Of a stretch of DNA of 64,000 bases, positions 40,822 through 49,946 are shown piece after piece. The notes beneath the pieces are model-generated. The model ran no database searches. It saw only the letters and a list, made by a program, of their open reading frames with translations, and was not told where the DNA came from. A program made the translations under genes and the position numbers. Position 1 is the stretch's first letter; each line of letters opens with the position of its first letter. Origin of the DNA: Oceanospirillaceae bacterium (GTDB taxonomy: Bacteria > Pseudomonadota > Gammaproteobacteria > Pseudomonadales > Litoribrevibacteraceae); the NCBI GenBank assembly GCA_015665455.1, contig JADFAD010000004.1, positions 148,527 through 212,526 on the forward strand, given 5' to 3'.

Positions 40822-42438
40822 ATGGAAGAAAGGAACGATAAACCTTCAGATCAAGCAAGCTTACCGTTTGTGGAATGGTTGAAGAAAAAAGAGAGTCAAT
40901 CTCAGGCAGAGATTTTACATTTTCTACAAGCGAATAAAGATCGCTTAGAGAAAACGCTGGCGGCTATGGATAAACGGTCGTTCTTGTATCGCTTAATGAT
41001 GTATGTATTTTCATGGTTTGCCGTCATTGCCAGTGGCATAGATCGAGTTAAAAATTTTATCGTAGATCTTATATTAAAGATTCCTGCACCGGCTGGGCTT
41101 AAGCAGGGCATACGCGCTTTTGTTGATGAGTTCAGTTTTAAAGGTGTCGTAGAATTTGTTCGGGCTAAAATGTATTCGTTAAAAAAGGCGCCTCTGAACG
41201 CTAGAGTTGTGCAATTAATGGATGAAGTGATCAGTCATGCGACGAAACAAGGTTTAGATGTTAAACAGCATTTCCCAGAGATCATCGAGAAATTTGTTGC
41301 TCGGAAAAACCAACTTCTTCAACACTCGTTCTTTAAAGAATTCAGTAAAAGTTTCCTAGAACGATTACTGGCTATCCCTTTTTCATTCAACCGATCGATT
41401 TCGCCTGTACTGGCAGACAGTGCGTTATGGCATAAACTATTCGTATTTCTAGAGCGCCGGAATATCAAGGACATCATATTAGTTGATAAGAAAAAACGCC
41501 GAGTGTCGATCAACCAAGACAGTAAACATGCTGCAGAATCATCACAGGTTGTTCGCACGTTATACGAAGCGTCAGTTCTAAAAGCAAAAGGGCATCGAAT
41601 CTTTATTATTGGTCATCATGAAGGGTATTTAGGCCCTTATTTTGTTCGAAGTGTTTTTCGTAAGTTGGGTTTTGATAACTTAACGGGTAATTGTAATACA
41701 GTGGTTGGTCCTCGAATGTTTTCAAACCTTGTTCTAAAAAGTGGTGCAAGCAACGTGGGTAATTTGTTTTTGACGCTGCCTTCTCAAAAAACGACACAAG
41801 TTAAAGAAGCAGGGTTAGCAGAGGCCCTTCAAAAGAATGCTCGTAGAACACAGTTTTTAATCAAGATGCCAAATGCAGGCTTAAAGCTTATCGAAGCAAT
41901 GAGCTTTGAGGATTTTGTTTCGAGCGTAATTAATTACAAAACCAACTCCGCTCTTCACGCCTCGGACCTTCTTACTCAAGATGAGAAAGATGAGCTTATT
42001 ACTTATTTGGATAATATCCATGAGTTCGAAACGCTCAATGGGCTGGATCAAGAAGACTATGAACTGTTCAAATCGGTCATGTATGAACCCTTTTTATTGT
42101 TTCCAGAAGGTTCTCGTTCGTATACGGATGAAAAAGGCGATGTCACAATGAAGTACGTTAACCCTAGATATATGGAGGCATACTTACGACCAGGGGACGT
42201 TATTCTTCCCGTGAATTTGGTTGGAGGTTCCGACATTACAAACGGCTGGCGATTAAGCCCTGCTGAGTTAGGATTGTCCGTCGCTTCGCCCTATGAAGTG
42301 AATGCAGAGATGATTTCAAACTTTGAAACAGAAGGTTTGAACGTAATGCGAAAGATTGCTGACCTTGAAAACATCAAACGAGTCACGTTTGACGAGTCGA
42401 TACAATCAAGAAAAACCTTAGTTTCAGATGCCGCATAA
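40822..42438 (+). CDS. PlsC-domain acyltransferase
   Basis: A 538-residue acyltransferase of the glycerophospholipid type. The acyltransferase block is in the second half: HHEGYLGPYFVRSVF around residue 268, and FPEGSRSYTDEKGDVTMKY around 430, with the EGSRS motif that binds phosphate. The first half (about 200 residues) is helical with one hydrophobic stretch (YRLMMYVFSWFAVIASGI). The catalytic HX4D is altered to HHEGYLGPY here, so activity needs proof. I prefer the ATG at 40822 over the GTG at 40807. Substrate unknown. Confidence 0.7.
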   Translation: MEERNDKPSDQASLPFVEWLKKKESQSQAEILHFLQANKDRLEKTLAAMDKRSFLYRLMMYVFSWFAVIASGIDRVKNFIVDLILKIPAPAGLKQGIRAFVDEFSFKGVVEFVRAKMYSLKKAPLNARVVQLMDEVISHATKQGLDVKQHFPEIIEKFVARKNQLLQHSFFKEFSKSFLERLLAIPFSFNRSISPVLADSALWHKLFVFLERRNIKDIILVDKKKRRVSINQDSKHAAESSQVVRTLYEASVLKAKGHRIFIIGHHEGYLGPYFVRSVFRKLGFDNLTGNCNTVVGPRMFSNLVLKSGASNVGNLFLTLPSQKTTQVKEAGLAEALQKNARRTQFLIKMPNAGLKLIEAMSFEDFVSSVINYKTNSALHASDLLTQDEKDELITYLDNIHEFETLNGLDQEDYELFKSVMYEPFLLFPEGSRSYTDEKGDVTMKYVNPRYMEAYLRPGDVILPVNLVGGSDITNGWRLSPAELGLSVASPYEVNAEMISNFETEGLNVMRKIADLENIKRVTFDESIQSRKTLVSDAA

Positions 42439-42469
42439 TCTTTTATATTGTTATTGGTCTTCTTTCTCT

Positions 42470-43258
42470 TTATTGCTTGAAGGCCAATAAATTGCTTAGG
42501 TGTTCTTGTTGATCTTCAATTTGTTTGATTGCTTGTTTGTAGTTGGTTTTTAAATGCGTTTTCAGATGTCTCGTGGCTTCTGAATATGGAATGTCTTTTA
42601 AGCGGCAGTAGAGTGCAAGTGCAAATATGACTTCATTCTCTGACAGGGACGCTTGCCGGTTAGCTTGAGCGTTGTAACAACTGCCGCAACCGCCTCGAAA
42701 TGTATAGGCTGAATTCGAGAACATCACACCAAAGCCCATGAATATAGCGAGTATTTCAGTGCCTTCAGCAAAATACTCAGGGCCACCCGGCGGCAATTGC
42801 TGTGATTGGACGGTCAAGTGTTGCGCCAGTACGTGGGCATAACTCGAAGAAAGGTCCTCAGGCTTGAGTGTTTGTTGTGGGTTATAGCTTATGTAGATCG
42901 GTTGTGCTGAACTAAGAACGGGTAATGTGTTTTTGGCTGAATGGCGCTTAAAGCTGTCCACATTCATAGGTTGTACTGGAAGGTTTTGAAAGTGCTCTGG
43001 TGGCTGAAGCTGAAAAGGCCAATGGCTTAAACCTGCATGGTTTAAGGTGTGCTTGAATATGTTTTCAGCTTTGGCATGAACACTGTTTACACCACCAGGA
43101 AAGAACTGATTGGTCGGTTGTATGAGTTTACTTCGATTAAAAAACTCTTGACTATCAAAGTTTGTAAGTGCCCAGTGAAATGCTTCGAAAATCCAATCAG
43201 CACTCTCAGTATCTAATAAAGGTTTGGTTTTAAAAACGTTGAGTAATTTATTAATCAT
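42470..43258 (-). CDS. Conserved-looking hypothetical protein with GGCGSC motif
   Basis: A 262-residue soluble protein I do not recognise. The middle has repeated Pro/Gln-rich patches (QLQPPEHFQNLPVQP). The C-terminal third contains FRGGCGSCYNAQANRQASLSENEVIFALALYCRLKD, a compact cysteine pair followed by helices, which looks like the conserved core. No signal peptide is present. It lies alone on the minus strand between an acyltransferase gene and a small plus-strand gene. Confidence 0.6.
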   Translation of the reverse strand: MINKLLNVFKTKPLLDTESADWIFEAFHWALTNFDSQEFFNRSKLIQPTNQFFPGGVNSVHAKAENIFKHTLNHAGLSHWPFQLQPPEHFQNLPVQPMNVDSFKRHSAKNTLPVLSSAQPIYISYNPQQTLKPEDLSSSYAHVLAQHLTVQSQQLPPGGPEYFAEGTEILAIFMGFGVMFSNSAYTFRGGCGSCYNAQANRQASLSENEVIFALALYCRLKDIPYSEATRHLKTHLKTNYKQAIKQIEDQQEHLSNLLAFKQ

Positions 43259-43412
43259 AATTCTTAAATGTGATTCATTTCGTTCGAGATTGGCTCAGGA
43301 AGTTAGGGTAAGCCATTCGATAACGATTGAATAGGGCAGTTTAATGATCTGTTTCATTAAAATTGAAGTATAATGTTTAAGATTCGATATTGAACAATCT
43401 GTTAGGAAAAAT

Positions 43413-43631
43413 ATGAGTATTCAAGAAGTAGCCGTATCCAACAATCAAAAGAAGATGTTAATCAAAGCTGTTCGTAATGAAGACGTGCTTATTCAAGAGG
43501 ATAACGGTGATTTAGTTGTGAACGTGGCTGCGTATCAGGCGTTTAAGGAAGGTAAAGACCCGGCACCTATAGAAGAGATTTTAGGGGCTGATGTTCTTGA
43601 TTTTGACGCTGAGTTTTTTGTATTTAGTTAG
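43413..43631 (+). CDS. Small acidic hypothetical protein
   Basis: A 72-residue acidic protein with GTTAGGAAAAAT before its ATG, a usable ribosome binding site. It is Val/Asp-rich (EDVLIQEDNGDLVVNVAAYQAFKEGKDPAPIEEILGADVLDFDAEF), has no cysteine and no membrane segment, and is not recognised. A symmetrical terminator follows it, which supports it as a real transcription unit. Confidence 0.55.
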   Translation: MSIQEVAVSNNQKKMLIKAVRNEDVLIQEDNGDLVVNVAAYQAFKEGKDPAPIEEILGADVLDFDAEFFVFS

Positions 43632-43663
43632 TCTTGTTCCATGTCAGAAAACCTGACAGACAC

Positions 43664-43701
43664 AAAAAAAGCGCAGTAATTTAATGACTGCGCTTTTTTT
43701 T
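43664..43701. terminator. Bidirectional Rho-independent terminator
   Basis: AAAAAAGCGCAGT and ACTGCGCTTTTTT pair around AATTTAATG, with A and T tracts on either side. It serves the small plus-strand gene on the left and the minus-strand yggL on the right. Confidence 0.9.
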
Positions 43702-43766
43702 GGCCGTTTTTTAATTAACTGTTCCTTACTGGATATGCTCTATTCACGGCTTATATTTACAACTAT

Positions 43767-44105
43767 TTATTCGCTGTAATAGGCGTCAGACAAACCTTCT
43801 ACGACGGTGTTTGATACGTTAGTTTGCGCAGCAAGCCACTCTTCAAGGGCTTTCTTATCGTCTTCGGTTGCTGAACCGTAACGGTCACCAGAGCTGATGT
43901 AGCCTTCAAAGTTTTCCTGGTTACCACCGCCACCAATCTGAAGATTTCTACTTTCAACAAGGTCTAACAGACCGTTGAAAAAAGCGTTTAATGCCGTTTC
44001 ATCGCTGGCGTCTATCGTACAGCTAAATGCAAAGCCCTGTACGGCAAATTCACCAACGAATAACTTCTTGCGAAGGCGTTTACTTCTATTCTTTTCGTTT
44101 TGCAT
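43767..44105 (-). CDS. yggL: YggL family 50S-associated protein
   Basis: A 112-residue protein of the YggL (DUF469) family. KNRSKRLRKKLFVGEF at the start, IGGGGNQENFEGYI in the middle and ALEEWLAAQ near the end are its marks. E. coli YggL binds the 50S ribosomal subunit and may influence its assembly. Length is normal. It heads nothing visible: two further minus-strand genes lie upstream with gaps of 46 and 37 bases, which may be one transcript. Confidence 0.92.
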   Translation of the reverse strand: MQNEKNRSKRLRKKLFVGEFAVQGFAFSCTIDASDETALNAFFNGLLDLVESRNLQIGGGGNQENFEGYISSGDRYGSATEDDKKALEEWLAAQTNVSNTVVEGLSDAYYSE

Positions 44106-44151
44106 GGTATTCCTTACTTATAAAAAGTTGTTACAGGTACTGAATCAATGA

Positions 44152-44514
44152 TTACTTCGGCATTAACGGATTGCAGTTTTTAATCGTGACTTTGCCCTGC
44201 AGTAAATTACCTTTTGAGTATTCCCGAAAATGGCAAATGTTTGTTTTTGGATCGTAGTTTTCAATCCAAAGATTATCGTCTTTCCACGTTGCCCCAAGGT
44301 GTAATTGTCCTTCTGGTACACTCAGCGTCATTACGCCTCCCCAACGTTTAACGAACAATTGTTGGAAATGGAAGAAGTAGGCAGCCCATCCGATGGCCAA
44401 AATAATGAGGGCTATGATACCGGCGACTTTCCATTGATGGCCTTTGTTTCCTAGATAGAAGAGGGTTGCGATGGCCAACCCGAAGACCAATGTCCAATAA
44501 AGATAGGTGATCAT
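44152..44514 (-). CDS. Membrane protein, hypothetical
   Basis: A 120-residue protein with two transmembrane segments, about 3-20 and 29-47 (WKVAGIIALIILAIGWAAYFF), and a beta-rich soluble domain of about 65 residues (VPEGQLHLGATWKDDNLWIENYDPKTNICHF). The domain carries two cysteines (about 92 and 115). It probably faces the periplasm. It is not recognised and sits between yggL and a small TPR-like gene on the same strand. Confidence 0.6.
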   Translation of the reverse strand: MITYLYWTLVFGLAIATLFYLGNKGHQWKVAGIIALIILAIGWAAYFFHFQQLFVKRWGGVMTLSVPEGQLHLGATWKDDNLWIENYDPKTNICHFREYSKGNLLQGKVTIKNCNPLMPK

Positions 44515-44551
44515 GTCATATCTTTCCTCATTAGTTGTGGGCGAGAGGCGT

Positions 44552-44968
44552 TTAACTTAACGCTTTTAACAGTTTCTTAATGTCGTTTTGTAGATCGCTA
44601 TCACTGATTTTAAGCGCATGCTCATCGGCTTTTTTAGCGGATCTTATCGCTTGAACTGTTTTTCCTTCTTGCTGATAAATAATGGCCATGGCATAGCTGA
44701 TGGATGTAATGAAATCATGTGAGTTGATGTCTTCTGCGTAACCCAATGCTTTTTGATAGATAGGCAGTGCATCATCAGTGTCATCGCAAAAGTCAGCGAG
44801 TGTTTCCCATTGAACTGGGTGGTTCTTAACTTTGTCATTTTCGTTGTCATAACAAAGTTGTTTGAGTTCTTCGTAAAGGCGATTAAAAGCAGTCTCATCA
44901 TTCTTCTTTGCCGCTTTCATTAAGTCTGTGGCAAGTGTGTGAACCTTTTTGTAAAGCTTGGTATTCAT
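44552..44968 (-). CDS. TPR-like helical protein, hypothetical
   Basis: A 138-residue all-helical protein. The segments DDALPIYQKALGYAEDI, FITSISYAMAIIYQQEG and AIRSAKKADEHALKI have the A/Y/L spacing of tetratricopeptide repeats, suggesting a protein-binding scaffold. No signal peptide or membrane segment is present. It starts the minus-strand group that ends with yggL. The function cannot be inferred beyond this. Confidence 0.6.
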   Translation of the reverse strand: MNTKLYKKVHTLATDLMKAAKKNDETAFNRLYEELKQLCYDNENDKVKNHPVQWETLADFCDDTDDALPIYQKALGYAEDINSHDFITSISYAMAIIYQQEGKTVQAIRSAKKADEHALKISDSDLQNDIKKLLKALS

Positions 44969-45194
44969 AATGGTTTTCCGAGTGATAAGTGCAAATAATG
45001 ATAGCTTGTTTCTTTAATGGTAGGGATTATAGCGAGATAGGTTGAGTGGGAAAGCACTAATTGAATTTGTTTTTTAAGGGGATTTCTACTGCGATGAATT
45101 TTGTTATCAACTAAAATCCCTCTCGAAAGTCGTTTCATGTGCCGCTGTAGGTTAAACGTTCATGGATGACGCATAATAAAAAAGAGGAAAGACT

Positions 45195-45536
45195 GTGATT
45201 AAACAATTGAAAATGACTTTGGCCGCTTCCGTGGTTGCTATTCTTACGGGTTGTTCTGGTGGTGGCGCAGAGATTACTGCAAGCAGTTCAGCAGAACAGA
45301 TTTACACATCATCCTGTGCTGGTTGTCATAACAGTGGCCTAAAAGGTTGGTTAACAGGTGCGCCTGAAGTGGGCGATAAAGAAGCTTGGACTCCGCTCAT
45401 TGCAAAGGGTGTTGAAGCTATGACCTTATTCAGCATTAATGGCGTCAACAAGATGCCCGCGAAAGGCGGTTGTAAAACCTGCAGTGATGAACAAATTAAA
45501 GCAACCGTTGAATATATGGTTGAGAAAAGTAAGTGA
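45195..45536 (+). CDS. Cytochrome c5-type lipoprotein
   Basis: A 113-residue monohaem c-type cytochrome. LTGC (cysteine 20) is a lipobox, so the protein is likely lipid-anchored in the periplasm. CAGCH at 41-45 attaches the haem, and the KMPAKGGCKTC segment near 85-93 carries the methionine ligand and the c5-type disulphide. AAGAGGAAAG before the ATG is a strong ribosome binding site. It would carry electrons between periplasmic donors and a terminal oxidase. It is divergent from the TPR-like gene. Confidence 0.88.
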   Translation: MIKQLKMTLAASVVAILTGCSGGGAEITASSSAEQIYTSSCAGCHNSGLKGWLTGAPEVGDKEAWTPLIAKGVEAMTLFSINGVNKMPAKGGCKTCSDEQIKATVEYMVEKSK

Positions 45537-45644
45537 GCCATCCGTTCGTAAGAGAACTGTAAGTAAAATACTTACATTCGTGCATGTCAGAAACTTCGCA
45601 TCTTCGGAGTACGGGTTTCTGATACTGCTTTTCTAGTGATGAAA

Positions 45645-46496
45645 TCACTCCCCTTGGAAATATTGACCTGGCGTCCTGCCTAGGGCTTTACGAAACATAC
45701 TAATAAACGCACTTTGGCTGTCATAACCCAAGTCTAACGCAATGTTCGCAATGGGTTCATTGTTGGCGATGCGTGAAATGGCTTCAAGTAATCTGGCCTG
45801 TTGTCGCCATTGGCCAAACGTCATATTGGTTTCGTTTCTAAACCGTCGAGCTAACGTTCGAGCGCTTAATCCAAGTTCACTTCCCCAATCGTCCATTGAG
45901 CGCTTATCGGAAGGCTCAGTTCTTAACGTATTTGCTATGGTTTTCAAGGCAGGGCTTGAAGGCTGAGGTAGATGAAGAGGAACTTCCGGTGTTGTTTTTA
46001 ATTGGTCAAGGAACACACTGACTAAACGGCCATCGGGGCCACGTTCATCATAAAGCATATCAAACGTTGCCATGGTTAGAATAAGTTGGCGCATCAATGG
46101 CGTAATCGTGACCACTTGGCAATGGTTAGGAAAGTTCTGCGATATTTCTTCCGTAATGTACACATTATGAATCTTGACGGTATGCACTGTGAGCGCGTCA
46201 TGTTCAACGTAAGGAGGAATCCACACCGCACGCTGAGGGGGAACAACCCAGTAGCCGGAGCCTTGAGCAGACACTTGAATTAGACCTTCTGAAATGAACA
46301 GCAATTGGCCTCGGTCATGACTATGAAAGGGGGCGTAAAACCCGGAGTCATGTGCATCTGAATGCACCACCATTCTGCGAGCCACATTATCAGAGTCGTT
46401 AATGGTTTGGCCATTGAGCGTGAGCCAATGTCTGGGGGCTTCTGATGGGGTTGCTTTATTACTGGGTTGTGTCCGTTTCTCGATATTTTTTGTCAT
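45645..46496 (-). CDS. AraC-family regulator with cupin-type sensor
   Basis: A 283-residue regulator. The N-terminal half is a cupin (HDRGQLLFISEGLIQVSAQGSGYWVVPPQRAVWIPPYVEHD), and the C-terminal half the two-helix AraC DNA-binding domain (GLSARTLARRFRNETNMTFGQWRQQARLLEA... IANIALDLGYDSQSAFISMFRKALGRTPGQY). This subgroup often controls a divergent efflux transporter gene, as here: the MFS gene starts 84 bp away on the opposite strand. The inducer is unknown. Confidence 0.93.
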   Translation of the reverse strand: MTKNIEKRTQPSNKATPSEAPRHWLTLNGQTINDSDNVARRMVVHSDAHDSGFYAPFHSHDRGQLLFISEGLIQVSAQGSGYWVVPPQRAVWIPPYVEHDALTVHTVKIHNVYITEEISQNFPNHCQVVTITPLMRQLILTMATFDMLYDERGPDGRLVSVFLDQLKTTPEVPLHLPQPSSPALKTIANTLRTEPSDKRSMDDWGSELGLSARTLARRFRNETNMTFGQWRQQARLLEAISRIANNEPIANIALDLGYDSQSAFISMFRKALGRTPGQYFQGE

Positions 46497-46579
46497 GCAT
46501 GTCTGTATACGTCATTTGTCTGGTTAATTAAAGTACTTTTAAGCATTACTGAGGATGTTGAAGGGTACGAGGTGGGGAA

Positions 46580-47782
46580 ATGAATAAATTAAAGCGACCA
46601 GAGATGTTGCTATTTTTAATGGCTGCAGCCATGCCAATTTCATTTGGCGTTTGGCAGGCATTGTTGAATAACTTTGCAATTGAGCACGCTGCTTTTGGTG
46701 GTGTAGAGATTGGGATTTTACAATCCCTAAGGGAGATACCTGGGTTTTTAGCGTTTGGCGCTGTCTTACTGCTGCTTTATTTTCGCGAGCAAACAGTGGC
46801 ATTAACCTCTTTGTTGTTGATGGGGTTAGGTACGGCTTTGACGGGATTCTTTCCTACTGAGATAGGTCTGTATTGTACGACGGTCTTGATGTCTCTTGGT
46901 TTTCATTATTACGAAACGATCAATCAGTCATTGTCTTTACAGTGGTTCGAGAAAGAGCACGCAGCGCATAAAATGGGAAAAATGGTGGCGATCGGTTCGT
47001 TCACTGGACTCGTTGCTTTTGGATTGGTTTGGCTCACGATCGACATTCTCAAAATAGACATGAAACTTGTTTATTTACTGGGGGGCAGTATCACAATGGC
47101 AATTGCCGTGTTTTGTTGGATGGCCTTTCCCCATTTTCCTGAAAAAGTAGAACAGCATAAAAAGTTGATACTTCGTAAACGGTATTGGTTGTACTACGCG
47201 TTAACGTTCATGGGCGGCGCTCGTAGGCAGATCTTTGTTGTCTTTGCTGGGTTCATGATGGTGGAGAAATTTGGGTTCTCGGCGGGTGAAGTTTCGATCA
47301 TGTTCTTGGCCAACGGTTTTCTTAACATGGTGTTTGCACCAAAAATAGGTAAGCTCATAGGTATTTGGGGAGAGCGAAGAGCATTAACGGTTGAATATAT
47401 CGGCTTAATTATTGTGTTTGGGGCCTATGCCTTTGTTTCTGACCCTTGGGTAGCCGTGGCTTTGTACATTTTGGATCATTTGCTGTTTTCCATGGCCATC
47501 GCACAGAAGACGTATTTTCAAAAGATTGCTAACCCGAAAGATATGGCGCCCACGGCAGGTATTGCGTTTTCCATTAACCACATAGCAGCGGTCGTGTTGC
47601 CTGCAGCGTATGGTTTGCTATGGATGATATCGCCTGCCGCAGTATTTCTAACCGGAGCAGCGATGGCATGTGTGTCTCTGGTGTTAGCTCGGTTAGTTCC
47701 AGCGAGTCCTGAGGCGGGTAATGAAGTTGTTTGGTTTAGGAAAGTAACATCAACGCCGTCTGAAAATAACGTTGCGACTTAA
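46580..47782 (+). CDS. MFS transporter
   Basis: A 400-residue inner-membrane transporter with about 11-12 transmembrane segments, the usual MFS length. The first segment (MLLFLMAAAMPISFGVWQALL) and the loop between helices 2 and 3 match the superfamily in layout; the A-motif is weak. The substrate is not readable. GAGGTGGGG before the ATG is a good ribosome binding site. It faces the AraC regulator and is likely its target. Confidence 0.88.
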   Translation: MNKLKRPEMLLFLMAAAMPISFGVWQALLNNFAIEHAAFGGVEIGILQSLREIPGFLAFGAVLLLLYFREQTVALTSLLLMGLGTALTGFFPTEIGLYCTTVLMSLGFHYYETINQSLSLQWFEKEHAAHKMGKMVAIGSFTGLVAFGLVWLTIDILKIDMKLVYLLGGSITMAIAVFCWMAFPHFPEKVEQHKKLILRKRYWLYYALTFMGGARRQIFVVFAGFMMVEKFGFSAGEVSIMFLANGFLNMVFAPKIGKLIGIWGERRALTVEYIGLIIVFGAYAFVSDPWVAVALYILDHLLFSMAIAQKTYFQKIANPKDMAPTAGIAFSINHIAAVVLPAAYGLLWMISPAAVFLTGAAMACVSLVLARLVPASPEAGNEVVWFRKVTSTPSENNVAT

Positions 47783-47843
47783 TCAAATGGAGATGATTGA
47801 CGCTTTGATATACATTACTCGTTTTTGATGGGAAGGCGCGAGC

Positions 47844-48770
47844 ATGCGATTGATTTTAAGCCGTAAGGGATTTGATAGCTCTGCGGGTGGGTGCCCAAAC
47901 CCTATTTTTCCTGATGGACGCATGTTAGCGCTTCCAATTCCTGATGCCGATTCCAAAATCGCATATCGAGATGTTGAGTACGATGGTACGAATATTGGAA
48001 GTTTGGTTAATCAATTAACCAAAGGTCGCCACAAACCCAACCATAAAGCGCATTTGGATCCGGATATCATTACTTCTGCCTATCCTAGGTCGGATGGGTG
48101 GAAGCCCGTATTAGGCCAAACAGGCTCTGCACAGGGGCATTTACGAAAACAAAACGTGGGGGTGGGAGATGTGTTTCTTTACTTCGGTTTGTTTAGAGAT
48201 GTTGAACGCTATAGACGTCAATGGCGGTTTGTACCGGGTTCTCAGGCGAAGCATGTTCTGTGGGGCTGGATGCAAATCGGGCAAGTCATTAACGTCGATG
48301 AACTAGCAAAGAATGAAATCCCCTGGTTAACGTATCACCCTCATCTTCATGGAAAGCCCGACTCAAATAACACAATCTATATAGCATCTGACAGGCTAGA
48401 GATTGATGGTACTCGACTCACGTCACTGGATTTAAATACTCCCGACTTAGCTGTGTCTGAATTAAAAGTACCTGAATTAAAACTATCTGAATTAAAACTA
48501 CCTGAGTTAAAAGGCGCAGGTGTATTTGATGGGTACGCTGATCAGTTATGTTTAACGGCACCGGAGTCAAAGAAGCCGAGCTTTTGGCAACTTCCTCAAT
48601 GGTTTTATCCGAAAGGCCAACCGCCTTTAACCTACCACAGTAAAATGGAACGTTGGTCCTTAGCGGAAGCGCACTGCAACTTACAATGTGCCGCCAGAGG
48701 TCAGGAATTTGTTTTGGATATGGATCTGTATCCTGAATCAAAATATTGGTTAGCCTCTCTGTTGTCGTGA
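47844..48770 (+). CDS. Nucleotide-modification-associated domain 3 (Nmad3) protein
   Basis: A 308-residue protein of the Nmad3-like type. The opening MRLILSRKGFDSSAGGCPNPIFPDGRMLALPIPD, the HLDPDI and GDVFLYFGLFR segments, and the later TYHPHLHGKPDSNNTIYIAS are the family's marks. Proteins of this type are predicted to act on modified DNA bases in phages and bacteria; chemistry unproven. A run of four 5-residue repeats (SELKV, PELKL, SELKL, PELKG) lies at about 205-224 and is encoded by 15-bp DNA repeats. GGAAGGCG before the ATG is the ribosome binding site. No methylase gene is adjacent. Confidence 0.8.
   Translation: MRLILSRKGFDSSAGGCPNPIFPDGRMLALPIPDADSKIAYRDVEYDGTNIGSLVNQLTKGRHKPNHKAHLDPDIITSAYPRSDGWKPVLGQTGSAQGHLRKQNVGVGDVFLYFGLFRDVERYRRQWRFVPGSQAKHVLWGWMQIGQVINVDELAKNEIPWLTYHPHLHGKPDSNNTIYIASDRLEIDGTRLTSLDLNTPDLAVSELKVPELKLSELKLPELKGAGVFDGYADQLCLTAPESKKPSFWQLPQWFYPKGQPPLTYHSKMERWSLAEAHCNLQCAARGQEFVLDMDLYPESKYWLASLLS
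48456..48515 (+). repeat. Four tandem 15-bp repeats inside the Nmad3-like gene
   Basis: Four units of the form YCTGARTTAAAANNN (48456, 48471, 48486, 48501) encode SELKV, PELKL, SELKL and PELKG. The period of 15 keeps the reading frame, so unit number can change without breaking the protein. Confidence 0.85.
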
Positions 48771-48936
48771 TTTCTATTAAAATCGGTGTTTATTCCCAAT
48801 TTGCCTCACGAATTATGATTATGTCTCACACATAAAGGGGCGAGATTACTCTGGTTGCGGAATAATAAATCGTTAGACTACGGTTCTGTCATCGTTACAA
48901 ACGATAATCATTGATCATGAATAAGGATGTTGGGAA

Positions 48937-49413
48937 ATGATTGAACAGGAACTTGTCGGATCTATTTTTTTAAAACCCATGCATGGCCCGGAATCAACAG
49001 AGGGCTATATCAGTCGTGAAACGTACTTCAAGTCGCTTAAGCAAGGCGCTGAAATTGGCGTTTATGATTCTGAAGGCCGCTTCATCGTAGATGATGAACT
49101 CACGACCAAATATCAAAATACAATCCCTCTGATTGCTGATGCGTTGATTAAAGACCCTCGTGATCCTGAATATCAAAAATACAAATTAGCGGCTTTAGAA
49201 AAAGGGAATTTATCAATACGCTTAGAATGGGATATAGCTAAACTGCTTGAAACCCGCAATGTCCCTCTTGAAACTGCTCGTTTGTTCCGTAATCACATGG
49301 GTTTTACTACGTTACTGCTGGATTTGAATGGCCCGAGTTATGAAGTGGTGACGCCTGACACAATTGATGTAGCGATCGAGAAAATCACAATGTGTGATGC
49401 GATCGGAGTTTAG
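48937..49413 (+). CDS. Hypothetical soluble protein
   Basis: A 158-residue protein with no recognised domain. It begins MIEQELVGSIFLKPMHGPES and has alternating charged helices (YKLAALEKGNLSIRLEWDIAKLLETRNVPLETARLF). There is no cysteine cluster, membrane segment or signal peptide. A GTTGGGAA sequence lies before the ATG. It stands between the Nmad3-like gene and a minus-strand membrane protein, with no obvious operon partner. Confidence 0.6.
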   Translation: MIEQELVGSIFLKPMHGPESTEGYISRETYFKSLKQGAEIGVYDSEGRFIVDDELTTKYQNTIPLIADALIKDPRDPEYQKYKLAALEKGNLSIRLEWDIAKLLETRNVPLETARLFRNHMGFTTLLLDLNGPSYEVVTPDTIDVAIEKITMCDAIGV

Positions 49414-49435
49414 CCGATTCAACTCTTAGTGAAGG

Positions 49436-49744
49436 CTAGTAATTTGAGCGTGCATGCTGTAGGGGGTTATTCTTAAGTTTTCTAAGATAACGAATTCTAC
49501 GTACAGATTTTAGAGCACAGACGATCCACCAGCTTGTCACGCAAACCATAAACAACGCCAGTAGGTTAAGAGTTCTTTCTCTTTTGTCTAGGCCAGCTAT
49601 ATCGTGGCCAAATTTTCCTGTTGCTTCACCAAGAAAAAACAGAACGCCGCATAAAAGATAGAACACAATACACATCGCATAAATTTCTGAAGACATAAAA
49701 ATAATGTAGCGTGTTTTGAACGTCAGTATCATCCATTGATGCAT
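49436..49744 (-). CDS. Small membrane protein, hypothetical
   Basis: A 102-residue protein with two hydrophobic segments (YAMCIVFYLLCGVLFFLG at about 22-40 and LNLLALFMVCVTSWWIVCAL at about 59-78) and a basic C-terminal tail. A start 16 codons further in (49696) is equally possible; neither has a good ribosome binding site. It is not recognised. It overlaps nothing and converges with the gene to its left. Confidence 0.45.
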   Translation of the reverse strand: MHQWMILTFKTRYIIFMSSEIYAMCIVFYLLCGVLFFLGEATGKFGHDIAGLDKRERTLNLLALFMVCVTSWWIVCALKSVRRIRYLRKLKNNPLQHARSNY

Positions 49745-49880
49745 CTATTCGTGTATTTAATTACAAAAGCCTAAGTACTAGACAGTTACTTAATAGTAAA
49801 GTTTAACAGTCTTTCAAAGTATTGATGGTTTTTTTGTTGATGACTTTATTGATATTTTTATTATTAGTTGTTTTGTACCA

Positions 49881-49908
49881 AAAAAAGCACCGAATCAATC
49901 GGTGCTTT
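49881..49908 (-). terminator. Rho-independent terminator for the reductase/desaturase operon
   Basis: AAAGCACCGA and TCGGTGCTTT pair around ATCAA; on the minus strand six T follow. It lies about 40 bases after the stop of the ferredoxin-reductase-like gene. Confidence 0.8.
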
Positions 49909-49946
49909 ACTGGCTTTACGAATCAAATTCAGGTTCTAGCGTCGAA

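Noticed and set aside
45587..45630. Hairpin after the cytochrome c5 gene as a terminator
   Set aside because: GTCAGAAAC and GTTTCTGAT can pair but the loop is long (about 25 bases) and no T run follows.
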